Origin: HGM04593 sp045647745
Lineage (GTDB): Bacteria > Bacteroidota > Bacteroidia > Bacteroidales > Bacteroidaceae
NCBI GenBank assembly: GCA_045647745.1
Contig: JAZRMQ010000026.1
Location: 30,996 to 94,995 of the forward strand
DNA: 64,000 nt
Direction of reading: 5' to 3'
Shown here one piece after another: positions 34,634 to 44,042 of this stretch (positions are counted from its first letter, which is position 1; each line of letters starts with the position of its first letter). The position numbers were made by a program, and so were the translations under genes. The notes beneath the pieces were generated by a model. The model saw only the letters and a list, made by a program, of their open reading frames with translations. It was not told the DNA's origin and searched no databases.

Positions 34634-35389
34634 TTAGACAAGGCTTTTCAAGAAGCCTCTTATTGCATAGTTGACATAGCAATAGACAGAACGTATAAGC
34701 CCCAACTTTTCGACATTGCGATAAATACTCCATTGCCACGGCAACAGATGGAGTTTATGCGCCGAGACAGAATTGCTTGTAACCCTATAAAGCGCCATCA
34801 CGGCTCCCGTGTTGCGAGCCACAAAGCCGCGCTTGAGAATAGACAGCCACATTGCATAATCCTCGTGGTGCACCATTGGAAAATAGACCTTCCCCACGCG
34901 CTGAGTATCATAAATTGCGGTAACGTTACCTATTACATTACCCAATAAAAGTTTATTGTAGTTTGTAATCTTGCGAGCCTTCACAACACGATTGTCACGC
35001 TCCGATTCTTCGTCAATCTTCTCATAATTGGAAAACACAACAGCAATGTTCTCGGCTTCGGCAAAAAAAGGCAACTGATGCTCCAATTTACCGGGGAGCC
35101 ACATATCGTCACTGTCCAAAAAGGCTATGTAACGCCCTTTGGCAAGGTCTACGGCCATATTGCGTGGCGTAGCAGGAAAGCCTGTCGGCGTGGGATTTGT
35201 ATATATTTTTACCCTCTCATCCTCGGCTGCAAGCATATTGGCAATCTCCATAGAACGGTCGGTGGAAGCATCATTAACGACAAGCAGTTCCCAATGAGGA
35301 TAGGTCTGCGCCATCACAGAGCGTATAGCCTCTTCAAGGTAACGCTCTGCATTATGCACCGGCATTATTATGGATACAAGTTCGTTCAT
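34634..35389 (-). CDS. Family 2 glycosyltransferase
   Basis: The 251-residue cytoplasmic enzyme has a GT-A fold: VSIIMPVHNAERYLEEAIRS at the start, a VNDASTDRS loop and the metal-binding DSDD motif (IAFLDSDDMW). The C-terminal region has two weak hydrophobic patches. It is the last gene of the polysaccharide locus, one base after the radical SAM gene, and probably adds a sugar to the repeat unit. Donor and acceptor are unknown. Confidence 0.9.
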   Translation of the reverse strand: MNELVSIIMPVHNAERYLEEAIRSVMAQTYPHWELLVVNDASTDRSMEIANMLAAEDERVKIYTNPTPTGFPATPRNMAVDLAKGRYIAFLDSDDMWLPGKLEHQLPFFAEAENIAVVFSNYEKIDEESERDNRVVKARKITNYNKLLLGNVIGNVTAIYDTQRVGKVYFPMVHHEDYAMWLSILKRGFVARNTGAVMALYRVTSNSVSAHKLHLLPWQWSIYRNVEKLGLIRSVYCYVNYAIRGFLKSLV

Positions 35390-35390
35390 A

Positions 35391-36860
35391 CTATCTCTTT
35401 TTGCTGAAGAGGTATTGTTTTAGTCTGCCAAATGCTTTCAGCGAACGTTTAAAATCGGAAAAATCGGTCAAGCCCATCTTTAAACGATGCAAGATATATC
35501 TTGGACGCAGATAATATTTCTTACGAGCCATATTGCAGAAATCGACCATCTCCTGAGCCGACAGATGAGGCAACGACAACACTGTGTTGTGTGTTCCATC
35601 GGGCAGACAATACTTCTCATAGTCAAGCTCTATATAGCCGTTGCTGTATGCCCAATCATAGGCTTCTGTGCCCGGATAAGGTATCAACGGGAAAAACTGC
35701 GCAGTATCGGTATTCAATTTAAGCGCCAACTGCAATGTTGCTTGCATTGTCTCTTTGGTCTCGCCCTTATTACCAACCATATAACAAGCGTGTATCAACA
35801 GACCGGCCTTTTTGGCATTGGCAACGTATGTATAAAATTGCTCAACCTTAGTCCCCTTCTTTATATTGTCAAGTATCTCCTGACTGCCCGACTCTATTCC
35901 CGGAATAATCAACCTGCAGCCGGCCTTTTTCATTGCCTTCATTGTCTCAAGGTCGAGATTTACGCGAGCGTTGCAAAGCCAGCGGAGACGTTTGTTCAGC
36001 TTGCGTTCAACAAGCAGTGAACAAACCTCAAGAACCCTCTTTTTATTGGCAGTAAAGGTGTCATCTTCAATGACAACCTCCTTTACATCGGGGAAGTTCT
36101 TGGCAATATATTCAAACTCGGCAACAACATTCTCGGCAGAACGTGCTCGGAACGCGTGACCGTGCATTGTCTGAGGATAGACACAGAAATTACAGCGGAA
36201 AGGACATCCACGACCTGTAAATATCTGTATCGAGGGGTATGTTGCCGCAGCAAAGAAATAGTCGCGGGGGTTGAGGTATTTGTGTATAAATTCCGAGGCA
36301 AAAGGTATCTCGTCGAGCCCTTTCATCGCCGGCATAAGCGGTGTGCGACGGCAACCATCGACACCATTCAAGCAAAGACCACGCACCTGTTCAATATCGG
36401 CCCCGCTATTTATTGCATTGGCAAGTTCAAGAACAATATTGTCATATTCACCGATAGCCACAGCATCAATGGATGCCGAATAGCCAAGAGTCTCCTCGGG
36501 GCGCGCCGAGGGGTGAGTGCCCACCAAAAGTGTAAAAGCCGACGGATAGCGCTCCTTAACCGCTGCAGCAAAAGCCACGTCGCTCTTTATAGAGGGGGTG
36601 CTTGTTCCAAAGACAAAAAGTTTGGCATCGGGGGCATTCTCCCCGATATATTCCAAAGATTGCTCCTCGTTCATAGGCTTAGCCGGTGCATCGAGGAAAC
36701 ATATATCATAGCCAGCCTTCTCACAATAAGCTGCAGCATATATAAGCCACAAGGGGTAGTACAATGCACCACTCTTTGTTATGGCCGGGCTGCGCGACTC
36801 GCGTGAGAACTTGCCAAATTCAGCCTTAAATGGGGGATTTATAAAACAAATCTTCATCAC
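35391..36860 (-). CDS. B12-binding-domain radical SAM protein
   Basis: The 489-residue protein has an N-terminal Rossmann-like cobalamin-binding region (about 1-150: KICFINPPF, LYYPLWLIYAAAY), then a radical SAM core with the 4Fe-4S ligands Cys219, Cys223 and Cys226 (RGCPFRCNFC), and a C-terminal helical extension of about 120 residues. The usual D-x-H-x-x-G cobalamin motif is not evident, so cobalamin may bind base-off without a His or not at all. Relatives include methyltransferases and enzymes of lipid and sugar modification. It has its own promoter and is paired with a GT2. Confidence 0.85.
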   Translation of the reverse strand: MMKICFINPPFKAEFGKFSRESRSPAITKSGALYYPLWLIYAAAYCEKAGYDICFLDAPAKPMNEEQSLEYIGENAPDAKLFVFGTSTPSIKSDVAFAAAVKERYPSAFTLLVGTHPSARPEETLGYSASIDAVAIGEYDNIVLELANAINSGADIEQVRGLCLNGVDGCRRTPLMPAMKGLDEIPFASEFIHKYLNPRDYFFAAATYPSIQIFTGRGCPFRCNFCVYPQTMHGHAFRARSAENVVAEFEYIAKNFPDVKEVVIEDDTFTANKKRVLEVCSLLVERKLNKRLRWLCNARVNLDLETMKAMKKAGCRLIIPGIESGSQEILDNIKKGTKVEQFYTYVANAKKAGLLIHACYMVGNKGETKETMQATLQLALKLNTDTAQFFPLIPYPGTEAYDWAYSNGYIELDYEKYCLPDGTHNTVLSLPHLSAQEMVDFCNMARKKYYLRPRYILHRLKMGLTDFSDFKRSLKAFGRLKQYLFSKKR

Positions 36861-36886
36861 AATTCAACAAAATCTAATATATTTTA

Positions 36887-36917
36887 CAAACTTAATGACA
36901 AAGATGTGAAAAACAAA
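36887..36917 (-). promoter_or_regulatory. Internal promoter for radical SAM-GT2 pair
   Basis: On the minus strand TTTG (36917-36914) and TAAGTTTG (36894-36887) are 19 bases apart, a full Bacteroidota promoter, in the 100-base gap before the radical SAM gene. The pair may therefore be expressed independently of the main locus. Confidence 0.6.
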
Positions 36918-36960
36918 ACAAAATCCACATTAATTGCTTTTTACCGACAAACTCTTTATC

Positions 36961-37686
36961 CTAAAGTTGTCGCTTGCGAAATATACTCCTCAAGAATAAA
37001 TGCCACGCCAAATATGCTCTGTAACGTAATTTATAAAACAAGCTATTTGTACTCTTTCCACCGGCGAAAGAGACAGTATTGGAGTGTCTACGATAAAGTT
37101 GCATAACCTCCTGCGTGTAACCACATTTAAAATGCATCTGTGCAAACAAACAAAGCCACAAATCGTGAGCCACCACTTTATCGGGGAAGGGCGAAGCTGC
37201 CTCAAAAACCTTGCGTTTAAAAGCCATACAGCTACCAAGCCAAGAATTTACAATAAAATTGCCCAACACCGATTTCTTTTGCGGAAATTCTTTGCAATAA
37301 TATTGTTCCTTTGTGACATTAAGATTTTCATCAACAAGAGCACAATTACACTCCACCACGTCAAACCCTCCCTGCAGCATAAAATTCACCAGTTTAGACA
37401 ATTTGCCGGGTAGCCACACATCGTCTTGATCGGCAAGGAAAAGTATATCACCTTTTGATTTCTGCAAAGCATTCTCGAAATTATGCGTAACCCCTTTTTT
37501 TAATTGATTGTAAAAGAACTTTATTCTCTTGTCGTTGTATGACTTTACAATCTCAGCAGTCGCATCCGATGAATGGTCATCAGAGATAACCAGTTCATCG
37601 TCTTCGCTCAACTGAGATAAAATACTATCAATCTGCTCTTTTATATATTTTTGACCATTATACGTGGCCATACATACTGAAATCAT
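36961..37686 (-). CDS. Family 2 glycosyltransferase
   Basis: The start at 37686 (MISVCMATYNGQ) begins directly with the GT-A first strand; upstream codons in the same frame have no family character. The 241 residues show VISDDHSSDAT, the LFLADQDDVW metal motif (D-x-D-D) and a C-terminal YRRHSNTVS stretch usual in rhamnosyl- and related GT2 enzymes. It follows the GT4 gene by 26 bases. A role in assembling the polysaccharide repeat is inferred. Confidence 0.88.
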   Translation of the reverse strand: MISVCMATYNGQKYIKEQIDSILSQLSEDDELVISDDHSSDATAEIVKSYNDKRIKFFYNQLKKGVTHNFENALQKSKGDILFLADQDDVWLPGKLSKLVNFMLQGGFDVVECNCALVDENLNVTKEQYYCKEFPQKKSVLGNFIVNSWLGSCMAFKRKVFEAASPFPDKVVAHDLWLCLFAQMHFKCGYTQEVMQLYRRHSNTVSFAGGKSTNSLFYKLRYRAYLAWHLFLRSIFRKRQL

Positions 37687-37712
37687 ATATTTTTTGTCTA
37701 TTAAAACAAATT

Positions 37713-38834
37713 TTACCTTTGCATCACCGCTGTCAGACGCTGAGCTGCGACTCCCCAATTAAGTTCTTGGCAAAAACGATTGTATGATGATTTTGCCAAA
37801 CAAATATACGATTCATAATCGTTAAATTGTTGCATTATATATTCGGCAAAAACATTTGGGCTTGTACCAATATCAAAAAGTTGACCATTGACGCCATCTT
37901 TTACTATAGTCATCACACCACCTGTTTTGTGAGAAATTGAAGGCAATGCAAAAGCGCTCGCTTCGCAAAAGACCAAACCATAAGACTCGGCTCGAGAAGG
38001 GACAAAGAGGAAATGCGATGTAGAGTATAGTTCATTCAAAACATCAAGCCCCTCTTGTGTCGATTTATTGACAAAGCCGTGATTTATTACATATTTGGGC
38101 AAATTAGAAGGCAAATCACGTAAACCACATATATGGACCTCAACAGGGAATTTTCTATCGGATAGAATCTTTGCAGTATCAAGAACAATATCAAAGCCCT
38201 TGCGTTTTGATTCCACACCAACAAAAAGGATTTTGCATTTATTACGCTCGCGCGATGCTATATAATTATCAACCTCCTCTTTTGTTGGATAAACATCTAT
38301 ATTTGCACCCAAAGGAACAATCTCCAATTTAGTTTTGTCAAGTTTGTAATGGTCTAAAATGGCAGCCCCTGTCACGTTAGAACAAGAGATTATTTTGCAA
38401 CAATTATCTATTGCACGCTGTTCTACAATATTGGCTTCGTCAATGCAAGAGCGAGTGAGATTTCCCATCCCATAATAGGTGCGAAAATGTTCAAAAATAT
38501 CATCGACGTATATATATATCGGGATATCTGTTTTCAAATGAGCTACCGGCATTGTTCCCAATGACAAAATTACATCTGTGTTGGGTTGTAAAAGAGGCTT
38601 AATCTTTTTTGCATACTCTTTAGAGAACTTTATAGTCCTTTCGGGCAACCATATAAAACCAAAGACCTTCAACACCTTTGCCTTTATTTTTTGCCAAAGA
38701 CTTGCAGAGTGGACATTGTAGATACAATAGACAGAATGCCCCTGCTTTTCCAAACTTTTTAGCGTATAATAGTTCGTGCCACTCCAGCTATGCTTGTTGT
38801 GTGGATTTAATGTGGTAATATATGCAATCTTCAT
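37713..38834 (-). CDS. Family 4 glycosyltransferase
   Basis: The 373-residue protein is a GT-B enzyme: N-terminal KIAYITTLNPHNKHSWSGT, and in the C-terminal half KILFVGVESKRKGFDIVLD and the E-x7-E donor motif in PSRAESYGLVFCEASAFALP. It would transfer a nucleotide sugar with retention. It lies 20 bases after the pyruvyl transferase gene in the locus. The gene is A/T rich like its neighbours. Confidence 0.88.
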   Translation of the reverse strand: MKIAYITTLNPHNKHSWSGTNYYTLKSLEKQGHSVYCIYNVHSASLWQKIKAKVLKVFGFIWLPERTIKFSKEYAKKIKPLLQPNTDVILSLGTMPVAHLKTDIPIYIYVDDIFEHFRTYYGMGNLTRSCIDEANIVEQRAIDNCCKIISCSNVTGAAILDHYKLDKTKLEIVPLGANIDVYPTKEEVDNYIASRERNKCKILFVGVESKRKGFDIVLDTAKILSDRKFPVEVHICGLRDLPSNLPKYVINHGFVNKSTQEGLDVLNELYSTSHFLFVPSRAESYGLVFCEASAFALPSISHKTGGVMTIVKDGVNGQLFDIGTSPNVFAEYIMQQFNDYESYICLAKSSYNRFCQELNWGVAAQRLTAVMQR

Positions 38835-38854
38835 CTTTTATGCGTCACAAAACA

Positions 38855-39991
38855 TTATAAGTTAGACTGAATAAAGCGTAGCGACTTTTCCTGCCACTCT
38901 TTTTTAATTGTATTCACCCTTTTCCAATCAATTTCGGTAAAAAGTTCGACAGAATGTAGTTCGTCTAAAGCAATCATCCTACTCTCTAAACCAAACATCT
39001 TTAGCAAAGAATCGAATCTTGCGTTTCCGCGCTCTTTATTTCCAACAACCCAAAATGGTTTATTAAAAATAATTGAAAAAACACAGCCGTGAAAAGAGTC
39101 GGTAAAGACCATCTTGGCATCCATAAATGCTCGCAGCCATCTTATTGGCGAAGGTATAATATAATTGGCAATATCATCACCTTTTATCAATGCTAGATTA
39201 TTTTTGGCCGAATTCACCTGAAAACTTACCAACGAGCATTTGCGTTCTATATCCTGAACAACACTCTCTATCCTATTATTGCTATCAAGAATATAACAAA
39301 ACAAATCCCCTGTAGAGCCTACAGTCTCAGTTGTTTCAATTAAATGGATATAATCTTCTTTTTCGAGCAAAAGTGTCGGGTCAAGCACAAGCTCAGGCTC
39401 CACCCCCAGATGCTCCCGGCATAACCCCACGCCCACATCCTCGCGAACAGACACTGCATCAAACATTTTTACCAATTTGCTGCACTCTTTTGTCTGTTCC
39501 TTATTGAATTCCCATTCAGCGACTCCAAATGATGCAGCATATGCCACACGCTTGATATTTTTTTGCTCTTGGCAGAAATCTAGAAAATCATTGTAAATGT
39601 TATTAGCAAAGCAAGGACGCCATATTTGGTCACTACCAACAATATATGCATCAAATTCATATTCAGAGACAATCTTCGCCAAATCCTTCTGGGTTATATA
39701 CATCTCTGTCGCCAATATATGCTGATTAACAAACTCAGTGCAATGTTGCCTAATGGCACGACGTTCTTCAAATGTCGGGAAATAACCCAAGCCCAGCGTC
39801 TTTTTTACAAGCCTCTTAGTCTTTAATATCAGCGCACCAACCCAACTAATATCGTTATATATATCGTAACTGTTTTTATTTATAGTATATACCTCGTGCC
39901 CCATCCTCAACAGCACTTGTTGCAAAGCATAATTCTGCAAAAGACCACCATAATTTGAATGTAATGGTTGAGTTATAATTCCTATCTTCAT
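38855..39991 (-). CDS. Polysaccharide pyruvyl transferase family protein
   Basis: The 378-residue enzyme starts KIGIITQPLHSNYGGLLQNYAL, the characteristic opening of the PS_pyruv_trans family, with GSDQIWRP, a Rossmann-like middle and the late TDSFHGCVFSIIF motif. Members attach ketal-linked pyruvate from phosphoenolpyruvate to sugars, adding negative charge to the polymer. It is placed between the flippase and glycosyltransferases, consistent with modification of the repeat unit on the lipid carrier. Confidence 0.9.
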   Translation of the reverse strand: MKIGIITQPLHSNYGGLLQNYALQQVLLRMGHEVYTINKNSYDIYNDISWVGALILKTKRLVKKTLGLGYFPTFEERRAIRQHCTEFVNQHILATEMYITQKDLAKIVSEYEFDAYIVGSDQIWRPCFANNIYNDFLDFCQEQKNIKRVAYAASFGVAEWEFNKEQTKECSKLVKMFDAVSVREDVGVGLCREHLGVEPELVLDPTLLLEKEDYIHLIETTETVGSTGDLFCYILDSNNRIESVVQDIERKCSLVSFQVNSAKNNLALIKGDDIANYIIPSPIRWLRAFMDAKMVFTDSFHGCVFSIIFNKPFWVVGNKERGNARFDSLLKMFGLESRMIALDELHSVELFTEIDWKRVNTIKKEWQEKSLRFIQSNL

Positions 39992-40036
39992 AATAAACCA
40001 ACTATCCTTAATCTGCGCAATATTGCTAAAAGTATT

Positions 40037-41575
40037 TCACTTATGCAAAAATCTATTCTTTATTTTAACCATTGCTTTTGATATAGTCTTGCGTTCATCG
40101 CTGTTGCAACCCACAAAATACACACAAGTTGCCGATGCAATTAGCGACACACAACAAACGATTATAAAACGTTTCATTGATGGCTCAATCGCAAGGTAAC
40201 ATATTAACGGCAACACCGATGATAAAATTGTCACAAACAGTGATTTTAAATACACACTTTTGATAAATTTTTTCACAGGTAACTGCACCATATTCTTGAG
40301 GAAGCAAAGCCTTGCAATCAAACAAATCTGCGAAATAGCTATTGCAACAACCAATGTTATCTCGGGAGCAAATCCCAAATACAAAAAAAGATAAGATATT
40401 GGAAAATTCATTAATAGTATGCCACCAACAACAATCTGATAGTTACGAATATTACCCGTAGCCGATTGGGCCGTAATGAGCATTTGTGATATTATCTCAC
40501 AGAGTGTGAGCACCAGTACCAAACGTGTAAACAATACTGTATGTTCAAGAATCTGTCCCAACCAAAGATAAAGAATACTCTCTATCTCAAAAAAGATTGG
40601 TATTGAGAGTAACATAAACAGATAAAAGGAAAAACGAGTTCCGGTGAATATCAATTTATGCATTCTTTCCAAATTTCCGTTAGCATAATCTTTTATTATT
40701 TGTGGGTTAAAGGCAAGAGTAAAATTTTGAATAAAACGTGAAACAATACCATTCACCTGCATAGCAATACCACGGGCGGCATTAACAGCAGTATTTGTAA
40801 AAATATTGATTACAATATTAACTCCTTGATCCTTCATCAGGCCTGCTGAACAACCGATAAAATTCCAAACAGCAAAACCGCCAACATCTTTAAAAACCTT
40901 TTTATCCCAACATATTTTATATGTACACTCTTCAAACTTTCTCTTACAATAGCGCCAATATACTATCTGCAGAATAATCACGGGGATTATATTGAGTATC
41001 GCAAATAAGATTAATCTGTCACCATTATAATATTTAATCGCTATAGCTATCAACAGCTTTGCAAAGACATCAAATATCGACATATAGGCAAATGCCGTCA
41101 TCTTTTCGTGAGCAATCAATGCAGCATTGTATGGAATAGAAAGTAGACCTATGGCAAAAGTTGCGGCAGAACAGTGCAAAACCCAATTTGCAGCCTCAAG
41201 TCTGCCTTCAGCAATTGTCATTCTATTATTCAAGAACCAAACGCCCAAAGTCTCAATAGCAACCACCACAACAACAGCAAGTATAAGATGAATATTCATA
41301 GCTGTTGCAAATATTTTCTTCAATCGGGAAAAATCTTTCTTTCCAAGTTCAAATGTGATAAATCGACTGACGCTATTGGAAAGCGACGATGATAGCAAAG
41401 AAAACATTGCAACTAACCCACCCACGACATTCTGTATACCATAATCATCAACCCCTAATGCATCTAGGACTATACGAGTTGTAAAGAAACTAATAACCAT
41501 CATCACACACATTCTGATATACAGAATGAGTGTGTTTTTTGCAATTCGCTTATTATTTTGAGTGTTATCGGTCAT
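40037..41575 (-). CDS. Wzx-type polysaccharide flippase
   Basis: The 512-residue protein has about 12-14 membrane segments of the MOP superfamily, starting KRIAKNTLILYIRMCVMM and FFTTRIVLDALGVDDYGIQNVVGG, both typical of Bacteroidota Wzx. It would move the lipid-linked repeat unit across the inner membrane for polymerisation. It is intact, unlike the frameshifted flippase remnant near 51.1 kb, which is from a different Wzx subtype. A 95-base gap with no visible feature separates it from the upstream acyltransferase pseudogene. Confidence 0.9.
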   Translation of the reverse strand: MTDNTQNNKRIAKNTLILYIRMCVMMVISFFTTRIVLDALGVDDYGIQNVVGGLVAMFSLLSSSLSNSVSRFITFELGKKDFSRLKKIFATAMNIHLILAVVVVVAIETLGVWFLNNRMTIAEGRLEAANWVLHCSAATFAIGLLSIPYNAALIAHEKMTAFAYMSIFDVFAKLLIAIAIKYYNGDRLILFAILNIIPVIILQIVYWRYCKRKFEECTYKICWDKKVFKDVGGFAVWNFIGCSAGLMKDQGVNIVINIFTNTAVNAARGIAMQVNGIVSRFIQNFTLAFNPQIIKDYANGNLERMHKLIFTGTRFSFYLFMLLSIPIFFEIESILYLWLGQILEHTVLFTRLVLVLTLCEIISQMLITAQSATGNIRNYQIVVGGILLMNFPISYLFLYLGFAPEITLVVAIAISQICLIARLCFLKNMVQLPVKKFIKSVYLKSLFVTILSSVLPLICYLAIEPSMKRFIIVCCVSLIASATCVYFVGCNSDERKTISKAMVKIKNRFLHK

Positions 41576-41670
41576 ATTACAAACATTTACTAAATGCTAA
41601 ATAGTGAGCGATACACATTATCACGAACAACAGACGTTGTTTCAATAGAATATTCTCCCTCACAGCACTA

Positions 41671-42812
41671 TTATTTTCTTCCGGCAATAATTTTTAAAAA
41701 ACCCGGAGTATAACGACGTAATAAATAAAATACAAAAAGTAATATACCTAACGTTATTAAAGTCGCAGAAATATAGACTGCAAGCAATGATATGCTTGAA
41801 GTGGGAGCAACGTACACATATATTAATTTTAAGACTTTACCAGCAATAAGAAAATGCGATACGTATATAAAAAAGCTTGCAGAAGATAAGAATTTGTTTA
41901 CCCTACAGATATTATTTTTCAACAACCAAGCAGATAAGTTGTACGCAAATATCAATCCAGCCAAAACATTCAACTGCTTCACCAATGTTTTTAATTCAGG
42001 AATATAATATGCAACATACACATACAATCCGCCTAAAACAATATAAGCTATTGCCGAGACTTTGAAATATTTTCTCCAAATAGTTAAAATATTATGTTTA
42101 TACATACTCATATAAGCTCCCCACACAAAGAAAAAGAACGCCTCACCAAACGAATATAATCTTATGGAAAATATATTTGCTAAGAACCAAACCACTCCTA
42201 AGGTTATTACTATACGATGCTTTAACCTCTTTAAGGATAAATGAATTAATGGAGTACATATAACAACAACCAGCAAATTACGAACAAACCAAAGAGGAGC
42301 ATTGATTGGGAAAAATTTATCGGCAAAATACACACCTTTTAATTCACCGTGATACATCCAAAATGCAGATAAGAAACCACTAAAAGAAGGAGTAAATTCC
42401 GCAATGTGTCCTTTATATTTATTGAATGATGAATATATGGTTATCAACAAAAGAAGTATTGCAAAAATATTCCAAATCAAATATGGAATCAATAATGATT
42501 TGGTTCTATTTTTAAATTTACGAATATAAACATCCTTTGTCATTTTTACACCAATAAAAAACACAAATCCAGAAATAAAATAGTATATAGGGACAGGCCT
42601 CTTAAGAAAGCATCTATTAAACGATTCACAAACAAGAATAAAGGATACGATTCAAAAGTCAACGTTTTACCTTGAAAAGTAATGCCATCAGTTGAAAAAA
42701 TATGAATCAACAATATAACTACTGCTAACGGGAAACGCAACAGATCAAGACTTTGCGAACGCAAATTTTCATTAGATAAATTACCACTCATAGCAACCAA
42801 AATTCTACTCAA
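41671..42812 (-). pseudogene. Acyltransferase-3 family gene broken by frameshift
   Basis: Two adjoining frames make one acyltransferase of about 380 residues. The 5' part (42812 to about 42597) encodes RSQSLDLLRFPLAVVILLIH and ends IDAFLRGLS before running out of frame. The 3' part (from about 42600 down to 41671) continues with PVPIYYFISGFVFFIGVKM and the remaining membrane segments. One missing base in GGC(C)CTGTCC near 42594-42600 would restore a continuous protein (LRG-PVPIYYFISGF). It would have O-acetylated a sugar or lipid intermediate. The gene is markedly A/T rich. Possible causes are true decay, phase variation or an assembly error; the local run is short (GGCCTGTCCC). Confidence 0.8.
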
Positions 42813-42813
42813 A

Positions 42814-44031
42814 TTATTTTTTTATATACACTTTATTCCTAACTCTCGATGTTGCCTTCACCGAATATTTCTCTTCGTATACGTTTCTTGCATTAGCAGT
42901 CAAATCTTTTCTTAAACTCTCGCAACTAATTATTCTGTCAAGAGCAGCAGCAAACTCCTGCGGTGTATCGGCAATCATACACGACTTTTCATTTTCAAAA
43001 TCTAATCCTTCAACGCCCACCGATGTTGTAATTATTGGCAATCCCATTGCTGCTGCCTCAAGAATTTTCATTCTCATACCACTGCCAGAGAGGATGGGGA
43101 CAATCATTATGCTACCCTTGGCTACTGATGTCAAATCCTCCACAAATCCTTTACACTCGATTTTCACAGGAGCATCACTATTATAAGACACAGGCCATCC
43201 ACCGCCGACAATCTGCACACTCGCATCGGGGTATTTTCCCCAATCCACTAGTGGCAGCACACTATTGACAAACCAATCCACCCCCTCTTGATTGGGAGTG
43301 TGTCCATAGCCTCCAAGAAATGTTATTTTCCCGTTCCAACCGGAATAATCCATAAGGCAAGCATTTACAGAAGCCGGCGAAACAGTTATAGGAACAGTTA
43401 CACCTGCCGATTGCAGCTCGTCGCGATCTACTGCCGTCAAAGTAACAATAGTGTCGTAACAATTAAGATCATCAATCTCTTGACGGGAAATTTGCTCCAT
43501 ATATTCAATCTCACGGGGCAGCATCTTTACACCAGCAAGTAAACGACGATTGCGTATATATCGTATCTCGTGATGGATAAATACCTTACGCACGCCGCAA
43601 GGCAATTTGTGCACAAAATTCAAATATGGATAAAACTCCACCTGCACCACATCGGCACTATTCTCTTCTACAACATTTTTCACAAAACGGGCGAACCTGT
43701 CATCCACCGGATAGCCATAAGGTGTAAGCATCCATTCTACCATAAAACGGTCGCTATTCTTAAAAAAAGTTTTCTTGACCGCACGCTTAATTTTTGAGAA
43801 TAGAAAACCGACATTCATCAATTGACGCACGAAGCGATAGGGGCGAAAGTTCACCTCTGGCCAACGATGCTGAAGTTCAGCCATTGCCGAAAGGCTGTTC
43901 ATTCCATTCTCGGGAAAAACAAGAGTTATATTATGCTTGTGGCGCAAGCTATCAATCATATTATACTGAGCCTGCGCTCCTCCCGAATTCAAAGGATATG
44001 GCAAAATTATGGTAATGATTACAATATTCAT
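42814..44031 (-). CDS. Family 4 glycosyltransferase
   Basis: The start at 44031 (MNIVIITIILPYPLNSGGAQ) is preferred because it begins with the first GT-B strand and leaves an 11-base gap after the upstream gene. The 405-residue enzyme has KITFLGGYGHTPNQEGVDWFV and the donor-site segment PILSGSGMRMKILEAAAMGL, as in GT4 proteins of capsule loci. It is in line with the other locus genes; its stop is two bases before the acyltransferase start region. Confidence 0.88.
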   Translation of the reverse strand: MNIVIITIILPYPLNSGGAQAQYNMIDSLRHKHNITLVFPENGMNSLSAMAELQHRWPEVNFRPYRFVRQLMNVGFLFSKIKRAVKKTFFKNSDRFMVEWMLTPYGYPVDDRFARFVKNVVEENSADVVQVEFYPYLNFVHKLPCGVRKVFIHHEIRYIRNRRLLAGVKMLPREIEYMEQISRQEIDDLNCYDTIVTLTAVDRDELQSAGVTVPITVSPASVNACLMDYSGWNGKITFLGGYGHTPNQEGVDWFVNSVLPLVDWGKYPDASVQIVGGGWPVSYNSDAPVKIECKGFVEDLTSVAKGSIMIVPILSGSGMRMKILEAAAMGLPIITTSVGVEGLDFENEKSCMIADTPQEFAAALDRIISCESLRKDLTANARNVYEEKYSVKATSRVRNKVYIKK

Positions 44032-44042
44032 ATCTTTTGCTT

